DNA of 64,000 nucleotides from Paenibacillus tepidiphilus (lineage in GTDB: Bacteria > Bacillota > Bacilli > Paenibacillales > Paenibacillaceae), in the NCBI RefSeq assembly GCF_008635795.1, contig NZ_VWRQ01000002.1, positions 248,001 through 312,000 on the forward strand, written 5' to 3'. This document shows, in pieces, positions 36,764 through 45,992 of this stretch (the stretch's first letter is position 1; each line of letters starts with the position of its first letter). The notes beneath the pieces are model-generated. The model did no database searches. It saw nothing but the letters and a program-made list of their open reading frames with translations, and had not been told where the DNA came from. The position numbers and the translations under genes are program-made.

Positions 36764-38202
36764 CATTGGAGAGACCGGAGATAACTGTCGAGCAGCTCCA
36801 TGAACCGCCGGAGCCCCTGCAGCATCTCCGCCTCCTCCATCTGCGAGTAGCACAGCCGGATATGGCGGGATTCCTGATCTCCGGCATGGCAGACCTCACC
36901 GGGAAGAAACGAAATGCTTTCCGCTTCGGCTAACGTATGCAGCTTGCCGATGTTTGCGCAAGGGGGAAGCTTCAGCCATAAATTGAGTCCGCCTTCGGGC
37001 AGACTCCAGCTTACACCGGGCGGCGCATACTGCTTCAGCAGCTGTGCCGCCTGTTCCATGCGCCCACGGAGGGCCGTGCGCAGCCCCGCTGCATAGACGT
37101 CGTACTTGCGGGCAATAAACGGCAGCACCGCGCGCTGCGTCAGCAGCGGACTTCCGAGATCGCTGGCTGACTTGGCTGCGATCAGACGGGAGAGAATGTC
37201 GCCGCTTCCGGCGACGCAGGCGATCCGGCAGCCGGGGGCGATCACTTTGCTGAAGCTTTTGATGTACACCACATGTCCGTCACGGTCCAGTGATTTAATA
37301 GGCGGCGGCGGGGAATGACGGAAGTACAGGTCACTGAACGGGTCATCCTCCACAATCAGGCAGCCGTAGCTCCGGGCCAGCTCCAGGAGCCGCTGTCTTC
37401 TTGCCATGCTCAGCGTCACCCCGCTCGGGTTCTGAAACGTAGGAATCGTGTAGATAAGCTTCGGCTTTCTCCTGTCACATAGTCTGGTCAGCACATCCAG
37501 CCTCATCCCCTCACGATCAGTCGGAACCGGGATGATCTCCGCTCCCCGGCCGGCAAACACATCAATCGCCCCCGTATAGCTCGGCGCTTCCATATACACC
37601 GTGTCTCCCGGGCCTACAAATGTGCGTGCCACCAGATCAATTCCCTGCTGGGTACCACTTGTGATCATCAGCTCCGTGGAAGGCAGCGTGATTCCGCGAG
37701 CCTGCAAATGGGTCCGCATAACCTCTCTCAGCTCCTGATCGCCCTGAAAGTTGCCGTAGGTTCCCATCAGCTCCGGCTGCTCCGTCACCAGCCTGGACAT
37801 CGTCCGGCCGATCTCTGCCAGGGGCAGCAGCTCATGATGAATCGCCGCCAGGTGAAACGGATATTTCACCTTGAGTGAATCAAAGTTCCGCCACAGCTGG
37901 GCGCGCGGCAAATAATCGTCATAGCCGGCCTGCCAGGAGGCCGAGCCGTCCGGCTGCCCCTTGGCGCTCTCGGCGACGAAGCAGCCCCGCCCCTGGCTGC
38001 AGACAATATGCCCCCGCTTCTCCAGTTCGGCGTAGGCTTTGCTCACCGTCATCTGGCTGACCGCCAGCGATGCAGCCAGCGTACGCACAGATGGCAGCCG
38101 GCTGCCGGGTGCCAGCAAGCCCGAGGTAATCCGCTGGGCCAGTGTATCACTGATTTGCTGCGGCAAAGCTACGGCTGTGCCGCGCAATATATCGATATGC
38201 AA
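36760..38202 (-). CDS. MocR/GabR-type transcriptional regulator (GntR HTH-aminotransferase fusion)
   Basis: 480 residues. The N-terminal winged helix (about 10-75; LPSVRTLAASLAVSQMTVSKAYAELE) is joined by a linker to a full fold-type I aminotransferase domain with TSGTQQGIDL, NPSG and the PLP lysine in YIKSFSKVIAPG. Such proteins bind PLP or a PLP-amino acid adduct and control a neighbouring gene. The start is TTG at 38202 with GGAGG eight bases upstream. It is divergent from an aminotransferase gene with direct repeats between them (38218-38246), so that gene is the likely target. Its stop overlaps the subtilase stop by 4 bp (CTAG). Confidence 0.93.
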   Translation of the reverse strand: MHIDILRGTAVALPQQISDTLAQRITSGLLAPGSRLPSVRTLAASLAVSQMTVSKAYAELEKRGHIVCSQGRGCFVAESAKGQPDGSASWQAGYDDYLPRAQLWRNFDSLKVKYPFHLAAIHHELLPLAEIGRTMSRLVTEQPELMGTYGNFQGDQELREVMRTHLQARGITLPSTELMITSGTQQGIDLVARTFVGPGDTVYMEAPSYTGAIDVFAGRGAEIIPVPTDREGMRLDVLTRLCDRRKPKLIYTIPTFQNPSGVTLSMARRQRLLELARSYGCLIVEDDPFSDLYFRHSPPPPIKSLDRDGHVVYIKSFSKVIAPGCRIACVAGSGDILSRLIAAKSASDLGSPLLTQRAVLPFIARKYDVYAAGLRTALRGRMEQAAQLLKQYAPPGVSWSLPEGGLNLWLKLPPCANIGKLHTLAEAESISFLPGEVCHAGDQESRHIRLCYSQMEEAEMLQGLRRFMELLDSYLRSLQC

Positions 38203-38217
38203 TTCCCCCGCCTCCCA

Positions 38218-38264
38218 ACTGTTATATTTACCGCTTTACTGTTATACAGCTATGCCGTTATGAT
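38218..38264. promoter_or_regulatory. Direct repeats and promoter between the MocR gene and the aminotransferase
   Basis: ACTGTTATA occurs at 38218-38226 and again at 38238-38246, 20 bp apart start to start (two helical turns); a weaker copy GCCGTTATGA is near 38254. TATGAT (38259-38264) is a candidate -10 for the plus-strand gene and the second repeat overlaps its -35 position. Direct repeats of this spacing suit GabR/PdxR-type binding. Confidence 0.65.
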
Positions 38265-38295
38265 ACAACAAAATTCATATGCGGGGGTCAATTTT

Positions 38296-39516
38296 ATGCA
38301 ATTCCATTTTTCGGCGACTGCGGGGTCCTTGGGATCGTCGGCCGTACGCGACATTCTCAAAATTACGCAGGGCAAAGAGATTATTTCGCTTGCCGGAGGC
38401 TTGCCCGGTGAAGAATTATTTCCGGTGGAGGCCGTGCGTGAAGCTTACGGGCAGGCGCTCTCCGGCAGCACGGCCGCCCTCCAGTATGGGCTGACCGAAG
38501 GCTATCTTCCCTTGCGCGAAGCAGTGGCTGCCAGGCTGAGCAGCCAGGGAATTGCCGCCGCTGCCGATAACATGCTGCTGACCACCGGCTCCCAGCAGGC
38601 GATTGACCTGCTCTGTAAAATCCTGCTCGACCCGGGCGACGCTGTACTGGTGGAAGCCCCCACTTACCTTGCTGCCCTGCAGGTGCTCGGTTCTTACCGG
38701 GCGGCCATCCACACTGTTGCCAGTGATGAGGACGGGATGCTTCCGGAGCACCTGGAGGAGCAGCTGCGCACACACCGTCCGAAGCTGCTCTATGCCGTAC
38801 CGACCTTCAATAATCCCTCAGGCGCGACCTGGAGCCGTGAACGCCGCGAACAAACGGTGGCGCTGTGCCGCAAGTACGGCGTACTGATCCTCGAAGACAA
38901 CCCCTATGGGGAGATTGCTTTCGATGAAACTCCGGGCGCTTATCCGCCTGCGCTGGCTGCCATTGAGCGTGAGAATGACGGCGATTCCTGTGTCGTTTAC
39001 ACCGGAACCTTCTCCAAGATTGTCGCTCCGGCGCTGCGTACCGGCTGGGCCATCGGGCCGCAGGAGGTTATCCGTGTCATGGCAAAAGCGAAGCAGGCCG
39101 CGGATCTGCACTCCAGCGCCATCGACCAGCGCGCGCTGCATGAATTGCTGCTGTCCTTTGATCTGGATGGACATATCCGCCGGATTTCCCGCGAATATTA
39201 CTCGCGGATGAAGCTCTTATCCGGCGAGTTGAGCGCACGCGGCTGGAACGATTACCGCGAGCCGCGCGGCGGCATGTTCCTGTGGCTGAAGCTGCCCGCC
39301 GGCATCCAGACTGCGCAGCTGCTGCCGCTGGCGGTGGAGCAGGGCGTGGCCTTTGTGCCGGGTGAAGTATTCTATGCCGCCAGGCCGCTGACCAGCGCCA
39401 TGCGCCTGAACTTCACCCACACACCGCCCGCACAGATTCCGCTGGCCGTGCAGCGGCTGGAGCAAGCCCTCGCTCTGTATGAGCAGCTTGCTCACGGGAG
39501 CCTGCCCCTCTCTTAG
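38296..39516 (+). CDS. PLP-dependent aminotransferase (class I/II, 2-aminoadipate/MocR-target type)
   Basis: 406-residue fold-type I aminotransferase. Visible: GGLPGEELFP (start of the domain), TTGSQQAIDLL, PTFNNPSGATW, and the PLP lysine in GTFSKIVAPALRTGW. It is closest in feel to the LysN/2-aminoadipate or multi-substrate transaminases that accept aromatic or branched amino acids; substrate unknown. The ATG at 38296 (MQFHFSATAG) has GGGGGT seven bases upstream; the frame is open to 38008 but that part overlaps the divergent regulator. Control by the adjacent MocR protein is likely. Confidence 0.9.
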   Translation: MQFHFSATAGSLGSSAVRDILKITQGKEIISLAGGLPGEELFPVEAVREAYGQALSGSTAALQYGLTEGYLPLREAVAARLSSQGIAAAADNMLLTTGSQQAIDLLCKILLDPGDAVLVEAPTYLAALQVLGSYRAAIHTVASDEDGMLPEHLEEQLRTHRPKLLYAVPTFNNPSGATWSRERREQTVALCRKYGVLILEDNPYGEIAFDETPGAYPPALAAIERENDGDSCVVYTGTFSKIVAPALRTGWAIGPQEVIRVMAKAKQAADLHSSAIDQRALHELLLSFDLDGHIRRISREYYSRMKLLSGELSARGWNDYREPRGGMFLWLKLPAGIQTAQLLPLAVEQGVAFVPGEVFYAARPLTSAMRLNFTHTPPAQIPLAVQRLEQALALYEQLAHGSLPLS

Positions 39517-39574
39517 GAGTGGCAGGGAATTCCTCCTTGGCACCGGTGCTGGGCGGTACCGGACACCAGACGAC

Positions 39575-39603
39575 AAAAAGGCGGCCTTCCGAGGAAGACC
39601 GCC
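39575..39603 (-). terminator. Terminator of rnpB
   Basis: GGCGGTCTTCC and GGAAGGCCGCC form an 11-bp stem with a two-base loop, followed on the minus strand by TTTTTG, about 27 bp beyond the 3' end of RNase P RNA. Confidence 0.85.
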
Positions 39604-39629
39604 AGTTCATTATGCATCCATTAAGTTGT

Positions 39630-40050
39630 CAGTTTGGAAAGTTTGCCGTAAGCCGGGTTCTGTGCTCGTCGTGGTTCAAGCGGGAACTACCCTCCCACCT
39701 TAAGCGACAATCATCTATCTAGGCCGTACATTGCTGCACAGCTCCAGCGACCAACCTAGATACGCCCCAGGCGAGGGCTGTTCTTCCCGTAAAGGAAGCA
39801 CTGTATCTCATTAGGTCTTGCTCCAGATGGGGTTTACCAGGAACGAAGTCACCAACGCTCCTCGGGGTCTCTTACACCTCGGTTCCATCCTTGCCTGTGC
39901 TGCTTGCGCAGCCATCGGCGGTCCATTTCTGTGGCACTATCCTTCGGCTCGCGCCGACTGGACGTTATCCAGCATCCTGCCTTATGGAGCCCGGACTTTC
40001 CTCCCGTGGCTTGCGCCACCGGCGATTGTCTGTCAAACTTCCCGAACAAC
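39630..40050 (-). ncRNA. rnpB: RNase P RNA, class A architecture
   Basis: Catalytic RNA that cuts 5' leaders from pre-tRNA. On the minus strand I see the conserved core elements in order: GAGGAAAGTCCGGGCTCC (CR-I/P3-P4), AGTGCCACAGAAA (CR-II), CCGCCGATGG with the P11-P12 region, GGTAAACCCC, GAGCAAGACC (P15 loop), AGATAGATGATTG (CR-V) and ACAGAACCCGGCTTA (P4 3' half). The ends GGAAGTTTG and CAAACTTTCC pair as P1. AGATAC/GTATCT enclosing CTTCC/GGAAG looks like P16-P17, and a P13-P14 region (GTAAGAG loop) is present. These are class A features; B. subtilis has class B. Ends are approximate. Confidence 0.93.
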
Positions 40051-40057
40051 ATTAAAT

Positions 40058-40086
40058 ATTATACAGACTTGCCGCATCGGGCACAA
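40058..40086 (-). promoter_or_regulatory. rnpB promoter
   Basis: Minus strand TTGTGC (40081-40086), 17-bp spacer, perfect TATAAT (40058-40063), placing the start of transcription near the expected 5' end of RNase P RNA. Confidence 0.7.
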
Positions 40087-40176
40087 GAGTAAATCGGTGG
40101 AAATTGCAAACAATTTGCGCACCCGTACAACAAGCCTTATATGCGCCAGTCTCTTAACCATGTCATTTTTCAAGCT

Positions 40177-41292
40177 CTACAGAAACCGGAAAGGCTCCGT
40201 CTCCAGCTCCGAAGCATGTACGGCCGTGGCATACTTATGCTCCGCCAGTTTCTCGGCAATCCACTCCGCCACCTTCTCCTTCATGATCTTTTCCGCGTTA
40301 TGTCCCGGATCGATCAGCGTAATACCGGCGAGGTGGGCATCGATTGCCGTATGGTAATCAATATCCCCCGTCACCAGCACATCCGCCCCCTTGAAGATGG
40401 CACTGTTATAATACTTGGCGCCGGAGCCGCCCATAACGGCCGCCTTGCGGATCGACCGGTTCAAATCACCGACTACACGCACATGTTCAACCTTCAGTCC
40501 CTGCTTCACAGTTTCCACGAATTCGCCCAGGGTCGTCGGCTCCTTCAGCTTGCCAACCCGGCCAAGGCCCAGCGCCCGGCCCTTCAGATCCATAGAGTAC
40601 AGATCGTAGGCCACTTCCTCGTAGGGATGGGCTTTGAGCATCGCCTGGACGACTTTATTCCGGATCGACTTCGGAACGATGGTCTCAATGCGCACTTCCT
40701 CGGCACGCTCCATTTTGCCGCTCTCGCCGATAAACGGATCAGCGCCTTCACGCGGAATAAATGTGCCGTACCCTTCGATATTAAAGCTGCAGTGGCTGTA
40801 ATTTCCGATCCAGCCCGCTCCTGCATTCAGAATCGCATCCAGCACCTTCTGATGATGATCCTTCGGCACGAAGACCACCAGCTTGGACAGCTGGTCGGTA
40901 TGAATATCCTGGATCGGCGCGCCGTTCTCGATTCCCAGCGCTTCGGCCATCCAGTCGTTCATGCCGCCTTCGGCCACATCCAGATTGGTATGGCTGATAT
41001 AGACGGCAATATCGTTCTTGATCAGCTTCTCATACAGTCTGCCTGCCGGTGTATCTGTCCGGATACCCTTGATAGCCTTGAAAATAATCGCATGATGGGC
41101 AATGATCAAATTACAATCCTTGCGTATCGCTTCATCCACAACAGCCTCATTGACATCCAGCGCAACCAGCACTCCGGTAATTTCCTTCTGCAGAGCCCCT
41201 AATTGGAGGCCAATATTATCCCATTCCTCCGCCAGATGCTTAGGGGCCAGCTGATCCATATAGCCGATTACAGTTTGTCCTTTGGCAAACAT
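40177..41292 (-). CDS. yqfO: Nif3-like dinuclear metal centre protein (YqfO)
   Basis: Conserved hexameric NIF3-family protein of 371 residues with two metal-binding halves around an inserted YqfO/CutA-like domain (about 130-230, HPYEEVAYD). Metal ligands are in LIIAHHAIIF (about 62-71), SHTNLDVAEGG and the C-terminal VTGDIDYHTA and DPGHNAEK. Biochemical role is not settled; GTP cyclohydrolase activity was claimed for some members. The ATG at 41292 overlaps the last 25 bp of trmK, with GGAGG about nine bases upstream, so the two are coupled. Confidence 0.93.
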   Translation of the reverse strand: MFAKGQTVIGYMDQLAPKHLAEEWDNIGLQLGALQKEITGVLVALDVNEAVVDEAIRKDCNLIIAHHAIIFKAIKGIRTDTPAGRLYEKLIKNDIAVYISHTNLDVAEGGMNDWMAEALGIENGAPIQDIHTDQLSKLVVFVPKDHHQKVLDAILNAGAGWIGNYSHCSFNIEGYGTFIPREGADPFIGESGKMERAEEVRIETIVPKSIRNKVVQAMLKAHPYEEVAYDLYSMDLKGRALGLGRVGKLKEPTTLGEFVETVKQGLKVEHVRVVGDLNRSIRKAAVMGGSGAKYYNSAIFKGADVLVTGDIDYHTAIDAHLAGITLIDPGHNAEKIMKEKVAEWIAEKLAEHKYATAVHASELETEPFRFL

Positions 41293-42047
41293 TCCAGCAC
41301 CTCCGTGATCGTCCGGATTTGCTCCGAAATTTGATTACGTTTCGCTTCTGCCGAAGCCAGCTCCGAGCGCGACAACGACTTCAGAATGCCCTCCAGCTTG
41401 GCGATTTCTCCTTGCCACTTGTCCATAAAAGCTTGATTCGGCGCACGCAGCAGCCATGGCCCCATCTCCAGCAGCATCGCCTTGGATAACATCAAAGCCC
41501 CGCCGCCCACGGCCAGATCACTGTATAACTGTTCGTTGGTCAATCCCGCTTCTGTATCCTCACGGACTGCGGTCAATATTTCGTAAATCTTGCCGTCTTC
41601 CTCCAGAATCTGCTCGCTTGTCAGCACCCAGCCGCTCTTGACGAGCCAGCGGCGCAGGATGTCCTCGCCGACATTCGGCTGCAAGGCCAGCGTCTTCACC
41701 CCATCCAGCAGTCCCAGGCTCTGCCCCCGCTCAAGAATCGCGGCGATCAGAGCACCGCCCATGCCGGCGATTGTGATGCAGTCCGCTTCACCGGGAGCCA
41801 GCACTTCCAGCCCGTCCCCGCGCCGTACAGCAATCCTGGCGGACAGTCCGGCCTCAGCCACACCCTTGCGGGCCGCTTCATACGGTCCGGGGTTCACTTC
41901 ACCCGCAACCGCGGCGACAGCCCGTCCGGTTTCAATGGCCGCAATCGGCAGCAGCGCGTGATCCGAACCGATGTCGGCCAGCCGGCTGCCCGGCGGAACC
42001 TGCTCCAGCACAAGCCGCAGCCGTTCAGATAGTTTTACGTTATTCAT
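41268..42047 (-). CDS. trmK: tRNA (adenine(22)-N(1))-methyltransferase TrmK
   Basis: SAM-dependent enzyme that methylates A22 in tRNA. The N-terminal Rossmann fold has ADIGSDHALLPI (SAM loop, about 24-35) and TIAGMGGALIA (about 91-101); a C-terminal coiled coil (about 200-255) completes the family layout. Start is the ATG at 42047 (MNNVKLSERL), which overlaps the stop of the upstream membrane-protein gene (ATGA). The frame continues upstream without conservation. Length is 259 residues. Confidence 0.93.
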   Translation of the reverse strand: MNNVKLSERLRLVLEQVPPGSRLADIGSDHALLPIAAIETGRAVAAVAGEVNPGPYEAARKGVAEAGLSARIAVRRGDGLEVLAPGEADCITIAGMGGALIAAILERGQSLGLLDGVKTLALQPNVGEDILRRWLVKSGWVLTSEQILEEDGKIYEILTAVREDTEAGLTNEQLYSDLAVGGGALMLSKAMLLEMGPWLLRAPNQAFMDKWQGEIAKLEGILKSLSRSELASAEAKRNQISEQIRTITEVLECLPKDKL

Positions 42048-42883
42048 GTTGCCACCCACGCAATCCATTTTTTTCGGAAGATAAACAGCAGGGCGAGCCC
42101 CGCCGCAACCTTCATAATCAGTACAAGGGAAACCCAGCCCGGGAAGCCCTGCCTCAACCAAAGCGCATCGATTTCAGGCATAATCCACAGACATACGCCT
42201 ACGCCAAAATAAACGCCCGCAACACCGCTGACACGATGATACAATAGCCAGCTTAACCAAATCATCAGTACGCTAAGCGGCACCCAGAGCAGTTCCAGCT
42301 CGACCAGTTGGGCATCCGGCCTTCTTTGGATGAAGAAACCGGCGTAGAGCAGTCCCCAGAAGGCATATCCGCAAAATTGCAGCAGACCGATGCGGAGCAT
42401 AAAACCGAGCACACACCACAGCAGGCCGCAGGTTGCGATAAGCAGCGGTCGCCAGAAATCAGGGTCCAGATTATGTAGAGAGATCATCCACAGACCAAAA
42501 CCAAGCGTGAGCACACTTCCGGCACCTGCGAGGAGCAGGCTGATGACCTGATTGCGGTCACGGTACACGGCAGAATAACCGTAGCATACAACGAGCACAC
42601 ACAATGCGGTGGCAAGTTGCAAAGGCCAGGGAAAAACGCTAAAATAAAGACTAATCAAGAAAATCAAGGAAATTATTCCAAAACCAAACAACCAGATTTT
42701 GATGCTTCCCTGTTGCAGATTTTGCAGTGAGACCGGATTGCTGTCCTTGATCTTATTCTCATCATTGTACAGGTTGATCAAGAAGTCGCAGTACTGCTCC
42801 GACAGCAGCTTGCTTCTGCGCCAATACTGGATTTCCCGCAAAATCGTCTCACGTTTCTCTGTGTTCAAAATGCTCTCCCTCAT
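42044..42883 (-). CDS. Conserved membrane protein between rpoD and trmK
   Basis: About 279 residues: a cytoplasmic N-terminal part (ILREIQYWRRSKLLSEQYCDFLINLY) followed by eight or so hydrophobic helices from about residue 60 to the end, finishing with FRKKWIAWVAT. Function unknown. In B. subtilis this place (sigA to yqfN) is held by cccA (cytochrome c550); no haem motif CxxCH is present here, so this is not a homologue. Start is uncertain: ATG at 42883 has a weak site; TTG at 42868 has GAGGGAG at good spacing. It overlaps trmK by 4 bp. Confidence 0.8.
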   Translation of the reverse strand: MRESILNTEKRETILREIQYWRRSKLLSEQYCDFLINLYNDENKIKDSNPVSLQNLQQGSIKIWLFGFGIISLIFLISLYFSVFPWPLQLATALCVLVVCYGYSAVYRDRNQVISLLLAGAGSVLTLGFGLWMISLHNLDPDFWRPLLIATCGLLWCVLGFMLRIGLLQFCGYAFWGLLYAGFFIQRRPDAQLVELELLWVPLSVLMIWLSWLLYHRVSGVAGVYFGVGVCLWIMPEIDALWLRQGFPGWVSLVLIMKVAAGLALLFIFRKKWIAWVAT

Positions 42884-42913
42884 TTCGGACCTGAAACTTA
42901 AGCAGTGCTTTAA

Positions 42914-42948
42914 CAATAAGAGCCTCCTGCCACCATGCGGCAGAAGGC
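42914..42948 (-). terminator. Terminator after rpoD
   Basis: GCCTTCTGCC and GGCAGGAGGC pair around a seven-base loop on the minus strand, followed by the weak U-rich tail TCTTATTGTT. Starts 13 bp beyond the rpoD stop. Confidence 0.65.
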
Positions 42949-42960
42949 CCGGTACTTCAG

Positions 42961-44091
42961 CTATTCGAGGAAATCCTTAAGCCGTTTGCTGCGGCTCGGA
43001 TGGCGCAGCTTGCGCAGCGCTTTAGCTTCGATCTGGCGGATCCGCTCACGGGTAACGCCGAATACTTTGCCCACTTCCTCCAGCGTTCTTGTCCGTCCGT
43101 CGTCCAGACCAAACCGCAGGCGAAGCACGTTCTCCTCGCGTTCCGTCAAGGTATCCAGCACATCCTCCAGCTGTTCCTTCAGCAGCTCATACGCTGCAGC
43201 GTCAGCGGGCGCCAGCGCCTCCTGATCCTCAATGAAATCACCCAGATGCGAATCGTCCTCTTCACCGATCGGCGTCTCCAGCGACACCGGCTCCTGGGCA
43301 ATTTTCATGATCTCTCTGACCTTCTCTACCGTAAGGTCCATCTCAGCGGCAATTTCTTCCGGCGTAGGTTCACGCCCCAGCTCCTGCAGCAGCTGCCGGG
43401 AGACGCGGATCAGCTTGTTGATCGTTTCCACCATATGCACCGGGATACGGATGGTCCGTGCCTGGTCGGCAATTGCCCGTGTGATGGCCTGACGAATCCA
43501 CCAGGTGGCATAGGTACTGAATTTGAAGCCCTTGTTATGGTCAAACTTCTCCACCGCTTTGATCAGACCCATATTGCCCTCCTGAATCAAATCCAGGAAC
43601 AGCATTCCACGGCCTACATAACGCTTCGCGATACTGACAACGAGACGCAGGTTCGCTTCGGCCAGACGGCGCTTCGCTTCCTCATCGCCATTCTTGATTC
43701 TCATCGCCAGCTCAACTTCATCGTCGGCCGACAGCAGCGGCACACGGCCGATTTCCTTCAAGTACATCCGGACGGGATCGTTGATCTTGATGCCTGGAGG
43801 CAGCGAGAGATCATCGTCGAAATTGAAGTCGTCGCCGCTCTCGCTTTCGCTGTCATCGGTCGGCCGAAGCGGGCTTTCCTCGTCATTCTCGTTCACTACC
43901 TCGATGCCCAGATCACTGAGCTGCTCATAGAATTCCTCCATTTGCTCGGGGTCTTGATCAAATGGCGATAATTTCTCCATGATATCTTTGTAGTTCAGTG
44001 ACGATCTTTTCTTGCCGTGCTCAATAAGCTGATCCTTTACCTGATCAAGAGTAAATTCCGCTTCCAGTTCAGTATGCTGATCGTTCGCCAT
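42961..44091 (-). CDS. rpoD: Housekeeping RNA polymerase sigma factor SigA
   Basis: Primary sigma factor, 376 residues. Region 1.1 (1-70) and an acidic Asp/Glu/Ser stretch (about 70-95) lead to region 1.2 ([16 protein letters not shown]), region 2 with the -10-reading helix ([20 protein letters not shown]), region 3, and region 4 with the -35 helix-turn-helix ([21 protein letters not shown]). Like B. subtilis SigA it lacks the long non-conserved region of E. coli sigma70. It follows dnaG by 40 bp in the classic yqxD-dnaG-rpoD operon. Confidence 0.98.
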   Translation of the reverse strand: MANDQHTELEAEFTLDQVKDQLIEHGKKRSSLNYKDIMEKLSPFDQDPEQMEEFYEQLSDLGIEVVNENDEESPLRPTDDSESESGDDFNFDDDLSLPPGIKINDPVRMYLKEIGRVPLLSADDEVELAMRIKNGDEEAKRRLAEANLRLVVSIAKRYVGRGMLFLDLIQEGNMGLIKAVEKFDHNKGFKFSTYATWWIRQAITRAIADQARTIRIPVHMVETINKLIRVSRQLLQELGREPTPEEIAAEMDLTVEKVREIMKIAQEPVSLETPIGEEDDSHLGDFIEDQEALAPADAAAYELLKEQLEDVLDTLTEREENVLRLRFGLDDGRTRTLEEVGKVFGVTRERIRQIEAKALRKLRHPSRSKRLKDFLE

Positions 44092-44131
44092 AATTCGACT
44101 CCCTCCTCCCTAGATACATCCTGTCGATTTC

Positions 44132-45952
44132 TTATTGTCTCTCTAGGGTTATAATCTCACTTGCTATTTGTGCCGCACGCATAAAATCTCCGGATTTCTC
44201 TGCCTGTATCATTTCTTCGCGTTTCTGCTCCAGCTTGCGCTGCAGGGGATATTTCTGCACTTCGCGGATGTAGTCATCCAATACCTGCGTGTTCCATTCT
44301 GGAGGGGTGTCCATCATGGAAATCGCCGTTGCGGTCTTTTCCAGACGGTCATCCTGTAACGATGAGAGAAACCGGCTGATGCCGGGCGGTTTGCCTTGCG
44401 CGTAATAGGCATATAGATAAGCGGCTATTGCCGCATGATCATCGATGTTGAAAGCTTCGCCCAGATGTTCACCCACATAGGCTGCAGCCTCCGGGTCCTG
44501 GATCATCAGAGACAGCATGCGCCGCTCCGCGACCTGATAGGCGGGCAGCAGGACCGGTGCTTGCACTTGCCCTTTTTTATGCCTACCATTATTCCACCTA
44601 TTATCGTTATTATCCCCTTCGGGAATGTTTTTTTGCATCGATGCCCGAAGTAAATTGCAATCCTGCTTCAAGCTATCATATGACAGCTCCAGCTCGGAGG
44701 ATATTTCGCGGAGATACACTTCCCGCTCCGTGGAGGATTGCAGCGTGGCAATAATCTGCAGCGCCTCCTTGACATAGGCGATTTTGCCGTCTTCCTCTAG
44801 GAGTATATGGTTTTTTTTCAGATATATAAGCTTAAATTTTATGGATGAAACCGCCGATTCGATCACCTGATGCATGAACCGCTCTCCGCCGTAGCGGGAG
44901 ATAAATTCATCGGGGTCGAGTCCGCTCGGCAGCACGGCCACCTTGGCCCGCAGTCCGCTGTCTTCCAGCATGGGGATCGCCTTTATCGCTGCGGCTTGTC
45001 CCGCCTTGTCGCCGTCGTAGGCCAGCACGATTTCATCTGCAAGACTCTTCATCAGCCCCACATGCCCTTCCGTTAGCGAAGTGCCCATGGTGGCCACACC
45101 GTTATGCACGCCTGCTTCCCAAGCCGAAATCACATCTCCGTATCCTTCGAACAGGACGATTTGCCGCGTTTTGCGGATGGATGCTTTGGACTGGTGCAGA
45201 TTGTACAGAATACGGCTTTTGTTGAACAGCCTGCTTTCCGGGGAATTCAAATATTTCGGTTGTCCTTCCCCAAGGATTCTTCCGGCAAAAGCGACCACCT
45301 TCCCCATACGGTTCGCAATCGGGAAGATAACCCGCCCGCGGAAGCGGTCGATATACCCTTTACCCTCGCCTCTTGGGGACAGCAGTCCGCCCTTCTCCAT
45401 TTCGGCGAGATCATAATTCCGTTTCTCCAAAAACTGCAGCAGCGTATCCCAGCGGTCCGGCGCATAGCCGATCTGGAACTGGTCAATCATTTTGTCGCTG
45501 AAATTCCGGGATCTCAAATAATTCATGGCGGCTGTGCCGTATTCCGTATTCTTCAGCAGAAAATGATAGAACTTCGCCGACAATTCATACGCCTGAATCA
45601 GTCGGTCCCGCTCGGGATCAGGCGCCTGCAGAGCGCCTCCATGGCCCTCGGGAATGGGAATGTCGCTTTCTTCCGCCATGATTCTGACAGCCTCGGGGAA
45701 GGATAACCCTTCGATTTCCATCCTGAATTTGATGGCATTTCCGCCCATGCCGCAGCCAAAGCAATGAAAGACACCCCGGTCCGGAGTCACGGTGAAGGAA
45801 GGGGATTTCTCCGAATGGAACGGGCAGAGGCCCCATAAATATTTCCCCTGCTTGGTTAAATGGACGACCTTGCTGACGGTGTCGACGATATCATGCCGCG
45901 CCAGCACGTTCTCGATAACCTCTTCCGGGATTGTACCGTGTCCACCTGCCAC
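44132..45952 (-). CDS. dnaG: DNA primase
   Basis: Makes RNA primers for replication. The N-terminal CHC2 zinc finger is CPFHSEKSPSFTV...FHCFGCG (about 42-68), followed by the TOPRIM catalytic core (VLFEGYGDVISAW, about 265; VLAYDGDKAGQ, about 310) and a C-terminal helicase-binding domain (about 450-606). Length is 606 residues, usual for Bacilli. Middle gene of the yqxD-dnaG-rpoD operon; 40 bp downstream of the yqxD stop. Confidence 0.97.
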   Translation of the reverse strand: MAGGHGTIPEEVIENVLARHDIVDTVSKVVHLTKQGKYLWGLCPFHSEKSPSFTVTPDRGVFHCFGCGMGGNAIKFRMEIEGLSFPEAVRIMAEESDIPIPEGHGGALQAPDPERDRLIQAYELSAKFYHFLLKNTEYGTAAMNYLRSRNFSDKMIDQFQIGYAPDRWDTLLQFLEKRNYDLAEMEKGGLLSPRGEGKGYIDRFRGRVIFPIANRMGKVVAFAGRILGEGQPKYLNSPESRLFNKSRILYNLHQSKASIRKTRQIVLFEGYGDVISAWEAGVHNGVATMGTSLTEGHVGLMKSLADEIVLAYDGDKAGQAAAIKAIPMLEDSGLRAKVAVLPSGLDPDEFISRYGGERFMHQVIESAVSSIKFKLIYLKKNHILLEEDGKIAYVKEALQIIATLQSSTEREVYLREISSELELSYDSLKQDCNLLRASMQKNIPEGDNNDNRWNNGRHKKGQVQAPVLLPAYQVAERRMLSLMIQDPEAAAYVGEHLGEAFNIDDHAAIAAYLYAYYAQGKPPGISRFLSSLQDDRLEKTATAISMMDTPPEWNTQVLDDYIREVQKYPLQRKLEQKREEMIQAEKSGDFMRAAQIASEIITLERQ

Positions 45953-45992
45953 TTTTAACCACCTTCATCTCTTAACAAATAAATATAATTCG

